In this document: positions 17,134 to 24,373 of the stretch, piece by piece
Layout: each line of letters begins with the position of its first letter
How positions within the stretch are numbered: position 1 is the stretch's first letter
Source of the DNA: Tagaea sp. CACIAM 22H2
GTDB taxonomy: Bacteria > Pseudomonadota > Alphaproteobacteria > CACIAM-22H2
Reading direction: 5' to 3'
NCBI GenBank assembly: GCA_014444615.1
Contig: PVXE01000033.1
Location: 1-50,273, forward strand
DNA length: 50,273 nucleotides
Notes under the pieces: generated by a model
What the model saw: only the letters and a program-made list of their open reading frames with translations
Told to the model about the DNA's origin: nothing
Database searches by the model: none
Translations under genes and position numbers: made by a program

Positions 17134-18408
17134 ATGGCCGCGACGATGTTGATCACGATGTGCGTGCTGCTGGTGCTGTCGATTCCGGTCGCGGTGTCCA
17201 TCGGGCTGGCCGCCATCGCGGGCATGGGCCTGTTCACGCCTTTGCCGCTGGTTCTGGTGGCGCAGCAGGCTTTCGCCTCGCTCGACAAATTCCCGCTCGC
17301 CGCCGTGCCGTTCTTCATCCTTGCCGGCAATCTGATGGGCGAAGGCGGGATTTCCGCGCGCCTGGTCGATTTCGCCAAATGCCTGGTCGGCGGCGTGCAA
17401 GGCGGGCTCGCCTGCACCTGCATCCTGACCTGCATGATCTTCGCGGCGGTGTCGGGCTCCAGTGTGGCCACGACCTTCGCGATCGGCGCGATCCTCATTC
17501 CGGCGATGGTGCGCCACGGCTACCCCGTGCCCTTCGCCGCGTCGTTGCAGGCCACAGCCGCCGAGCTTGGCGTGATCATCCCGCCATCGATCCCGATGAT
17601 CCTTTACGGCGTGGCCGCCGAAGTTTCGATCGGCGAATTGTTCATCGCCGGTTTTGGGCCGGGCATCCTCATCAGCGTCGCATTGATGGCGTTCGTCTAT
17701 ATCTGGTGCCGCATTCGCGGCTACGGAAAGCGCGACGCCGAGGGCCGCATGCCCTTGCTGGTCGCCACGCGGCGCGCGGGGCTGGCGCTGATGATGCCGG
17801 TGATCATTCTGGGTGGCATCTATGGCGGCGTGTTCACGCCGACCGAAGCGTCGATCGTCGCGGTGTTCTACGCGCTGGTCGTCAGCTGCTTCGTCTATCG
17901 CGAGATCGGCCTCGGCCAGATCTACGCGATCTTGCACCGCTCGGTGATTTCCTCCGCCGTCATCATGTTCATCATCGCGATGGCGGGCCTATTCAGCTTC
18001 CTGCTGACGCGCGCGGGCATCCCCGCGCAGATCGGCGCTTGGATCGTCGAGAACTTCCACGAAGGCTGGGCCTTCCTGCTGGCGGTGAACGTGTTCCTGT
18101 TCATCATCGGCATGTTCATCGAGACGTCGGCCTCGATCATCGTGCTCGCCCCCATCCTGGCGCCGGTCGCCGCGCATCTGGGGATCGATCCCGTGCATTT
18201 CGGCTTGATCATGGTGGTCAACCTCGCGCTGGGCATGATCACGCCGCCTTTCGGCGTGAATCTGTTCGCCGCCTGCGCGGTGGCGAAGATCTCCCTCGAC
18301 CGAATCGTTGGTTCGCTGGCGCATTTCGTCCTGGTCATCCTGGCCTGCCTGGTGATCATCACCTACGTGCCGGAAATCTCGCTGTTCATGCGCGACCTCG
18401 CGTACTGA
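17134..18408 (+). CDS. TRAP transporter large permease (DctM family)
   Basis: 424 residues with about 12 hydrophobic segments. Family signatures are PLAAVPFFILAGNLMGEGGI, MIFAAVSGSSVATTFAIGAI, LGVIIPPSIPMILYGVAAEV and GGVFTPTEASIVAVFYALVV near residue 230, then GMITPPFGVNLFAA near the C-terminus. The ATG at 17134 has AGGAGACGCGACG upstream. This subunit forms the sodium-driven transport channel. It is the last gene of the MR/MLE-dctPQM unit; a short gap without a clear terminator leads to ubiA. Confidence 0.94.
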   Translation: MAATMLITMCVLLVLSIPVAVSIGLAAIAGMGLFTPLPLVLVAQQAFASLDKFPLAAVPFFILAGNLMGEGGISARLVDFAKCLVGGVQGGLACTCILTCMIFAAVSGSSVATTFAIGAILIPAMVRHGYPVPFAASLQATAAELGVIIPPSIPMILYGVAAEVSIGELFIAGFGPGILISVALMAFVYIWCRIRGYGKRDAEGRMPLLVATRRAGLALMMPVIILGGIYGGVFTPTEASIVAVFYALVVSCFVYREIGLGQIYAILHRSVISSAVIMFIIAMAGLFSFLLTRAGIPAQIGAWIVENFHEGWAFLLAVNVFLFIIGMFIETSASIIVLAPILAPVAAHLGIDPVHFGLIMVVNLALGMITPPFGVNLFAACAVAKISLDRIVGSLAHFVLVILACLVIITYVPEISLFMRDLAY

Positions 18409-18451
18409 CCCCATCTCGCCCCAAGGCGGCGGGCATGCTATCTGGCGGGGG

Positions 18452-19315
18452 ATGATCGCCTCGTTTCTTCGCCTTGCCCGGCCCAAACATTGGGTCAAAA
18501 ACGCCTTCGTGGCGGCCCCGCTGTTTTTCACGCCCAGCGCCTTGTCCTGGGCGTCGGCGGGCACGGTGGCGCTGGCGATTCTCGCCTTCTGCCTGACCGC
18601 CTCGGCGATCTACGCCCTCAACGACTGGGCGGATCGCGACGCCGACCGCCTGCACCCTGAAAAGCGCCATCGTCCGGTCGCCTCCGGCGCCGTGGCGCCA
18701 GCGGCAGCACTCGTCTTCGCTGGCGCCCTGGCGGTCGCCGCCGCCGTCCTCGCGATCCGCTTGCCGGCGGAATTCGGGATCATCCTCGCCGTCTATGCGG
18801 GCATGAATCTCGGCTACTCCTTCGGGCTCAAGAACGTCTCGCTGCTCGACGTGCTGATCATCGCCATGGGCTTCGTGCTGCGCGTCGAAGCCGGCGCCCT
18901 GGTCTTGGGAATCGTGCCGACGGTGTGGATTCTGGTCTGCACCGGCTTGCTGGCGCTGTTCCTGGCACTCGCCAAACGGCGCGACGATCTGACCAGCGAT
19001 CTGGATTCCGCACACCGCAAATCGCTCGCCGGCTACAATCTGCCCTTCATCGATACGGCGATCGCCGTGGTGCTGGGCGCGCTGCTGGTCGGCTATTTGA
19101 TGTACACGACCGACGAAGCGGTCTTGCGCAAATTCGGGACCGAGCGACTTTATATGACCGCCCCCTTCGTGGTCGCCGGAATCCTGCGCTATCTCCAGAT
19201 CGCGCTTGTCGAAAAGCGCTCGGGCTCGCCGACCGAAATCGCGCTGTCGGACCGGTTCCTGATCGTTTGCGTGCTGGGCTGGCTCGCCGTCTTCGGCTAT
19301 CTGATCTACGCATGA
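18452..19315 (+). CDS. UbiA-family decaprenyl-phosphate phosphoribosyltransferase (Rv3806c type)
   Basis: 287 residues with about eight hydrophobic segments. It belongs to the UbiA superfamily, in the branch that transfers phosphoribose from PRPP to polyprenyl phosphate, the first committed step of DPA synthesis. The metal motif is N57-D58-xx-D61-xxx-D65, and the second conserved motif is Y122-SFGLKN. The opening RLARPKHWVKNAFVAAPLFF matches the Rv3806c-like branch rather than quinone prenyltransferases. The assignment is strengthened because the next two genes are DprE1 and DprE2 homologues. Its stop overlaps dprE1 (ATGA). Confidence 0.87.
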   Translation: MIASFLRLARPKHWVKNAFVAAPLFFTPSALSWASAGTVALAILAFCLTASAIYALNDWADRDADRLHPEKRHRPVASGAVAPAAALVFAGALAVAAAVLAIRLPAEFGIILAVYAGMNLGYSFGLKNVSLLDVLIIAMGFVLRVEAGALVLGIVPTVWILVCTGLLALFLALAKRRDDLTSDLDSAHRKSLAGYNLPFIDTAIAVVLGALLVGYLMYTTDEAVLRKFGTERLYMTAPFVVAGILRYLQIALVEKRSGSPTEIALSDRFLIVCVLGWLAVFGYLIYA

Positions 19316-20661
19316 TTCGCTGGAAGACCGATCGCTTCGCAGGCTGGGGCCGGACGGCCCCTGCTTTGGCGCGTGCCGCCCGGCCCGAACGCCAGGCCGA
19401 GCTCGACGCCGCGTTCGCGGGCGCGCGGGAATTCGGCGCGACATTGCCGCGCGGCAATGGCCGTTCCTATGGCGACGCTGCGCAGGTGACCGATGGCGCC
19501 TTGGTCCTCGGCACGCGGCTCGACCGGTTCGTGTCGTTCGACCCAGCGACGAATCTATTGGTCGCCGAGCCGGGTGCGACCTTCGCCGATCTTCTGGCCG
19601 CCTTCCTGCCGCGCGGGCTGGCGGCCCCCGTGTCGCCCGGCACGATGTACGCCACGCTTGGCGGGGCGCTCGCCGCCGATGCGCATGGTAAAAATCACGA
19701 TCGCGCGGGATCGTTCGGCGCGCATGTCGAATGGTTCGACCTTCTGATCGCGAATGGCGAGACATTGCGGTGCTCGCGCGAGCAGAACGCCGATCTGTTC
19801 CGCGCGACGATCGGCGGCATGGGCTTGACCGGTTTCGTGCGCCGCTTGGCGCTGCGCCTTGCCCCCGCGTCGCCCTTCGTGCGGGTGAAGGAATCGCGGG
19901 TCGACGATCTGGACGAATTCTTCGAAGAATTCGCCGCGTCGCGCGACGGCGCGAATTTCACCGTCGGCTGGGTCGATGCGCTCGCCAAAGGCGCGCAGCT
20001 CGGGCGCGGCATTTTCGAAACGGCGGAATACGCGCCCGACGCCGCCCAGCGTCCGCCGGGTTTGCGCGCACCCAAGCCGATTCCGTTCGACCTGCCCGGC
20101 TTCGCCTTGTCCGCCCCCATCGTGCGCGGCTTCAACGAACTCTATTGGCGCCGTGTGCCCGAAGCGGGCCGTACGGGCGAACGCGCCCTCGACCGTTTCC
20201 TTTATCCGCTCGACTCGCTGGCGGATTGGAACCGGCTTTACGGCAAACGCGGCTTCCATCAATTCCAGGCGGTCGTGCCCGACGGCCCGGCGCGCGACGC
20301 GGTGCGCGACATGCTGGAAAAAGTCGCGGCGACCGGCAATGCCTCCTTCCTCGCGGTGCTCAAAACCTTGGGCGGGGAAGGGCATGGCTTGCTCTCCTTC
20401 CCGATGCGCGGCGTGACGCTCGCACTCGACATTCCCAACGCGGCCGGCGCCGACGAATTGCTTGCGTCGCTCGAAGCGATCGCGCGCGACGCGGGCGGGC
20501 GCATCTATCTCGCCAAGGATTCGCGCCAATCGGCCGCGACGTTCCGCGCGACCTATCCGCGCTTGGCCGAATTCGAAGCCGTGCTGGCGGAATTCGATCC
20601 CGAGAAGCGCCTCGAGTCGGATTTGTCGCGGCGCCTGGGCATTCGCGGGGGGCCGGCATGA
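19312..20661 (+). CDS. dprE1: DprE1-like decaprenylphosphoryl-ribose 2'-oxidase
   Basis: 449 residues (mycobacterial DprE1 is 461). FAD-linked oxidase that converts polyprenylphosphoryl ribose to the 2'-keto form. FAD-binding motifs are LPRGNGRSYGDAAQ, VSPGTMYATLGGALAADAHG and HGKNHDRAGSFGAHVEWFDL. The C-terminal part contains YLAKDSRQ with Lys402, matching the catalytic Lys418 of the M. tuberculosis enzyme. At the position of the mycobacterial Cys387 (target of covalent benzothiazinones) the sequence has Ala371 (VTLALDIP). The start overlaps ubiA and the stop overlaps dprE2, both by four bases. Confidence 0.9.
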   Translation: MIRWKTDRFAGWGRTAPALARAARPERQAELDAAFAGAREFGATLPRGNGRSYGDAAQVTDGALVLGTRLDRFVSFDPATNLLVAEPGATFADLLAAFLPRGLAAPVSPGTMYATLGGALAADAHGKNHDRAGSFGAHVEWFDLLIANGETLRCSREQNADLFRATIGGMGLTGFVRRLALRLAPASPFVRVKESRVDDLDEFFEEFAASRDGANFTVGWVDALAKGAQLGRGIFETAEYAPDAAQRPPGLRAPKPIPFDLPGFALSAPIVRGFNELYWRRVPEAGRTGERALDRFLYPLDSLADWNRLYGKRGFHQFQAVVPDGPARDAVRDMLEKVAATGNASFLAVLKTLGGEGHGLLSFPMRGVTLALDIPNAAGADELLASLEAIARDAGGRIYLAKDSRQSAATFRATYPRLAEFEAVLAEFDPEKRLESDLSRRLGIRGGPA

Positions 20662-21395
20662 TCTGGGTCGTGATCGGCGCTTCCTCGACTATCGCGCGGG
20701 AATTCGCGCGCCAAGCGGCGATGCAAGGGGCGGGCATTCTGCTGGCGGGCCGCGACCGCGACGATTTAGCCGCCAATGCCGCCGATATCGCGACGCGCGC
20801 CAATGTGCCGGTGCGTGTCGAACATTTCGACCTCGCCGACGCCAGCGAACACAGCGCGTTGCTCGAATCTGCCCACAGCTTTGCAAACGGCGCCGAGATC
20901 AATCTCTTCCTCGCCGCCGGAACGATGCCCGCCCAAGCCGAGATCGACGCCGATCCGGGACTTGCGGCCGGGACGATCGTCACGAACTACACCGGCGCCG
21001 TGCTGCTGTTGCAGCGTTTTGCGCCCGTGTTCGAGGCGCAAAAATCCGGCACGGTGATCGCGCTGGGTTCGGTCGCGGGCGATCGCGGGCGGCTCAAAAA
21101 CTATGTCTACGGTTCGGCCAAGGCGGGATTGCACGCCTATCTGCAAGGCTTGCGCGCGCGGCTGGTGCGGTCAGGTGCCCATGTCGTCACGCTGAAACCC
21201 GGCTTCGTCGATACCGCGATGACCTGGGGCCTGCCCGGCCTGTTCCTGGTCGCGTCGCCGGCCGCGATCGCCAAGGCCGCATTGACGGCGGCGGCCAAGA
21301 AACGCGATATCGTCTACGCGCCCTTCTTCTGGTGGGGCATCATGTCGATCATCAAGCACATCCCGGAACGTATCTTCAAAAAACTGAACATCTGA
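20658..21395 (+). CDS. dprE2: DprE2-like short-chain dehydrogenase
   Basis: 245 residues, an SDR-family NAD(P)H-dependent reductase. The cofactor motif is near the N-terminus (VIGASSTIAREFARQA), NYTG and ALGSVAGDRG occupy the expected central positions, and the catalytic Y-x3-K is in YVYGSAKAGLHAYLQGLRAR. DprE2 reduces the keto intermediate made by DprE1 to polyprenylphosphoryl arabinose. The C-terminus ends with a basic amphipathic/hydrophobic stretch (FFWWGIMSIIKHIPERIFKK), as in DprE2, consistent with membrane contact. The ATGA overlap with dprE1 indicates coupled expression. Confidence 0.88.
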   Translation: MIWVVIGASSTIAREFARQAAMQGAGILLAGRDRDDLAANAADIATRANVPVRVEHFDLADASEHSALLESAHSFANGAEINLFLAAGTMPAQAEIDADPGLAAGTIVTNYTGAVLLLQRFAPVFEAQKSGTVIALGSVAGDRGRLKNYVYGSAKAGLHAYLQGLRARLVRSGAHVVTLKPGFVDTAMTWGLPGLFLVASPAAIAKAALTAAAKKRDIVYAPFFWWGIMSIIKHIPERIFKKLNI

Positions 21396-21408
21396 TCGGG
21401 GAAGACCA

Positions 21409-22206
21409 ATGCGTATCGGAATCGTGGGTGCCGCCGGCCGGATGGGCCAGATGCTGATCCGCGAAGTGCACGGCAACGCGACCGCGAAACTGGGCGGTGC
21501 TGCCGAGCGTGCGGGGTCCGACGCGATCGGCCGCGACGCGGGCGAGATCGCGGGGCTCGGCCCCCTTCAGGTGAAGGTCGGCGCCGATCCGGCCGCCTTG
21601 TTCGACGCCTGCGACGCGGTGATCGATTTCACCGCGCCCGCCGCCAGCGTCGTCCATGCCGGTCTTGCCGCCGCGAAGGGCAAGGCGTTGATCCTGGGTA
21701 CGACCGGCATCACGGCCGCCGACCAAGCGAAGATCGACGCGGCGGCCAAGTCGGCGGTCATCGTGCAATCGACGAATTTCTCGCCCGCCGTGGTGCTCAG
21801 CTTCGCGCTGGTCGAAGAAGCCGCACGCCGCTTGGGCCCCGATTACGACATCGAGATTTTCGAGCTCCATCACCGTCACAAGGTCGATGCGCCGTCGGGC
21901 ACGGCGCTCAGCCTCGGCCGCGCGGCGGCGAAGGGCCGCGGGATCGATTTCGACAAGGAAACGATTCGCGGCCGCGACGGGCATACGGGTGCCAGGCCCA
22001 CGGGCCCGATCGGCTTTTCGGTCGCGCGCGGCGGTTCGGAAACCGGCGAGCACAACGTCATGTTCATGGCGGAAGGCGAGCGGCTGGAGATCGTGCACAA
22101 AGCCTCCAACCGCCAGATTTACGCGCGCGGTGCGGTCCGCGCGGCGCTGTGGGCCAAGGGCCGCGCGCCCGGCCTCTATTCGATGCGCGACGTGCTGGGG
22201 CTGTAA
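21409..22206 (+). CDS. dapB: 4-hydroxy-tetrahydrodipicolinate reductase
   Basis: 265 residues. DapB reduces HTPA in the lysine/diaminopimelate pathway, feeding peptidoglycan synthesis. The nucleotide site is MRIGIVGAAGRMGQMLIREV. Family motifs are VIDFTAPAASVVHAGLA, LGTTGI, STNFSPAVVLSF and the catalytic/substrate loop EIFELHHRHKVDAPSGTALS. GGGAAGACCA-type spacing precedes the ATG. It follows dprE2 by 13 bases and is probably on the same transcript. It converges with the DUF2244 gene with a 31-base overlap. Confidence 0.96.
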   Translation: MRIGIVGAAGRMGQMLIREVHGNATAKLGGAAERAGSDAIGRDAGEIAGLGPLQVKVGADPAALFDACDAVIDFTAPAASVVHAGLAAAKGKALILGTTGITAADQAKIDAAAKSAVIVQSTNFSPAVVLSFALVEEAARRLGPDYDIEIFELHHRHKVDAPSGTALSLGRAAAKGRGIDFDKETIRGRDGHTGARPTGPIGFSVARGGSETGEHNVMFMAEGERLEIVHKASNRQIYARGAVRAALWAKGRAPGLYSMRDVLGL

Positions 22207-22667
22207 CGCACGCGCTTCAGCGCGTCGGCGATGATTTGCGCGACCGGCTCGCGCTCGTCGATCGGCAGAAAGCCGCCCAGCCACGTGACCTTGCCGTGGC
22301 TGCGAAGGCGCACGGCCGCCGGATGGCCGGGGCGGGCGGCCAGATCGACTTTCAACCAATAAGGTTGCCACGTCTCGCGCGTGACCTTGCCCCAAGGATC
22401 GACGCGCTCGATCTCCAGGCTGTCTTCGCGCAGCACGATGCGCTCGTAGCGCCGGCCGGTCGCGTAGCTCGCCTTGAATGCGACCCAGATCAGCAGCACA
22501 TCCACGCCCAAAAAGCCGATCACCGGCCACGCGCCGACGGCATAGAACACGATCCCGGCGGTGAAGCTGACGGCGCAGAGCAGCGCCATTAGCCACCAGA
22601 AGCCGCGCGGGCTGAGGCTGCGATGCCGGCGCAAGGTCAGGTCGAGAAGGGGGCTGGGGTCGCTCAC
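22176..22667 (-). CDS. DUF2244 integral membrane protein
   Basis: 163 residues. Two hydrophobic segments (about 22-42 and 46-64) are followed by a cytosolic beta-rich part with YERIVLREDSLEIERVDPWG, GKVTRETWQPYWLKVDL and LRSHGKVTWLGGFLPIDERE, the hallmark pattern of DUF2244 proteins. The function is unknown; members are common in alphaproteobacteria. The start is a GTG at 22667 with no strong ribosome site. The 3' end runs 31 bases into dapB. Confidence 0.82.
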   Translation of the reverse strand: MSDPSPLLDLTLRRHRSLSPRGFWWLMALLCAVSFTAGIVFYAVGAWPVIGFLGVDVLLIWVAFKASYATGRRYERIVLREDSLEIERVDPWGKVTRETWQPYWLKVDLAARPGHPAAVRLRSHGKVTWLGGFLPIDEREPVAQIIADALKRVRYSPSTSRIE

Positions 22668-22720
22668 GGCGACGATGTTAGTCTGATGCCCGCGCGAATC
22701 CAGTGTCTTTCGACGGTCCG

Positions 22721-24373
22721 ATGTCCAGCGACGACCCTCGCCATCTTCTCGCGGACGCCTTCGCGCGCCACGCCGCCGGCGATGCGCGTGGTGCGGCCGA
22801 ACGCGCGCGCCTTGCGGTGGCCGCGGCGCCGGATGCGCCGCCGGTGCTGGGGGCGGCGGCGATGTTGCTGGCGGGGATCGACGCCGCCGAAGCGCTCGCC
22901 CTTGCGCGCCGTCTTGCCGATCGCGAGCCTGCGAATCCCGGCGCTTACGCCCTGCTCGCGAAAATCCACGCCGATCTGCCGCGCGACGTCGACGGTATCG
23001 AAACCTTCCAGAGATTCGCGCGGCGCGATCTGCCCGACGACGCGCGGCGCGCCGTGCTCGCGGCGCTGGCGGCGCTGACGAACCGCGCGGGTGACGCCGC
23101 CGGCGCGCTGGCGGTTCTCGACACGCTGGGTCCGACCGCCGATCGCGATATCGAGTATTCGCGGCTGCTCTACGCGCTCTACGCGCGCGACATGACCGAT
23201 GCCGACGTGATGGATTTGAAACGTCGCTACGACGCGCGCGACCCCGCCACGCCCGTCGCGCGTGCCGGCCTGCGCAACCGCATCCCGCGCATCGGGTTTC
23301 TCGGGTCCAATCTCGGTACGCTCAACTACATGGCGCTGTTCGCGCCCTTGCTGGACGCGTTCGATCGCGCGGCGTTCGAGATCGAGTTGATCGCGCTCAC
23401 ACCCGTGCAAGGCGCGATGGCGGAATTCTACCGCGCGCGAAATCTGAATGTCGTGCCCGTGCCGGATCCGGCGCGCGCGGCCGATACGATCGCGGCGCGC
23501 GACCTCGATCTGCTGATCGAGATGGACGATATTCTCGCGGCCACCGGTCGTCCCGCGTTGCGCCGGCGTCCGGCGCGCGCGCAGGCGTCGTGGTTCAACA
23601 TGACAGGCCCGGCCGCCGATCCCGCCTACGATGCGTCGATCGGCAATGCGGCGCTCTATCCAGACGCGACAGCGCCGCTTTACGCCGAGGCGCGTATCTG
23701 TTTGCCGAAAGACGCTTTCGTCTACGATCCCGAATTCGCGTCGCTGCGCCCGCCGCCGCCATCGCCCGCCCCTTGCGAATGCAACGGCCATGTCACGTTC
23801 GGGTCGCTGGCACAGATGTACAAGATCGGCGCGCCGTGCCTCGATCTGTGGGCGGCGGCGTTGCGCGCGGCGCCGGCGGCGCGCTTCCATCTCGCCAACG
23901 CCGCGATGGAAGAACCGGCGGCGGCGATGCGCTTCGTCGCGGCGATGGAAACGCGCGGCATCGATCCCGCGCGCATCACCACGGGCGTCGAAAAGAACTG
24001 GCCCGGTTATTTGCGCGGTTACGCGAAGATCGATCTCGCCTTCGCGACCTTCCCGATTCCCGGCGGCACGACGATGTTCGAAGCCGCGTGGCAAGGCGTG
24101 CCCACGCTCGCCTGCCGGGGCGGTCATGCGTTGACGCGTATCGGCGATTGGCTGGCCGCCGCGATCGATGCGCCCTGGACCGCGTGCGCCGATGCGGGCG
24201 AATTCGCCGCGCGCGCGGCCGAACTCGCGGCCGATCCCGCACGCCTGATCGCGGCACGGCGCGACTGGCGCGATCTTCTGCGCGCGAAGTCGCGGGCGGA
24301 TACGCCGCGCGCGGCCCGCGCGATGGCGGAAGCGTTTCGCGCGATCTTGGCCGCGAAAGGGGACGCGGCATGA
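22721..24373 (+). CDS. GT41 (O-GlcNAc-transferase-like) protein, divergent
   Basis: 550 residues. The first 170 or so residues are helical and TPR-like. The rest resembles the catalytic region of O-linked GlcNAc transferases (GT41/SPINDLY). In human OGT a catalytic-site His (H498) lies in the GYVSSDFGNHP segment; the matching stretch here is IGFLGSNLGTLNYM (191-204) and has no His. The Lys that contacts the UDP-sugar is retained (QMYK368). PIPGGTTMFEAAWQGVPTLA matches the conserved GTTT-EALWMGVPVLT segment. The start is ATG 22721; a GTG at 22703 is also possible. The missing His suggests altered or lost activity. It overlaps the next, more canonical GT41 gene by four bases. Confidence 0.8.
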   Translation: MSSDDPRHLLADAFARHAAGDARGAAERARLAVAAAPDAPPVLGAAAMLLAGIDAAEALALARRLADREPANPGAYALLAKIHADLPRDVDGIETFQRFARRDLPDDARRAVLAALAALTNRAGDAAGALAVLDTLGPTADRDIEYSRLLYALYARDMTDADVMDLKRRYDARDPATPVARAGLRNRIPRIGFLGSNLGTLNYMALFAPLLDAFDRAAFEIELIALTPVQGAMAEFYRARNLNVVPVPDPARAADTIAARDLDLLIEMDDILAATGRPALRRRPARAQASWFNMTGPAADPAYDASIGNAALYPDATAPLYAEARICLPKDAFVYDPEFASLRPPPPSPAPCECNGHVTFGSLAQMYKIGAPCLDLWAAALRAAPAARFHLANAAMEEPAAAMRFVAAMETRGIDPARITTGVEKNWPGYLRGYAKIDLAFATFPIPGGTTMFEAAWQGVPTLACRGGHALTRIGDWLAAAIDAPWTACADAGEFAARAAELAADPARLIAARRDWRDLLRAKSRADTPRAARAMAEAFRAILAAKGDAA

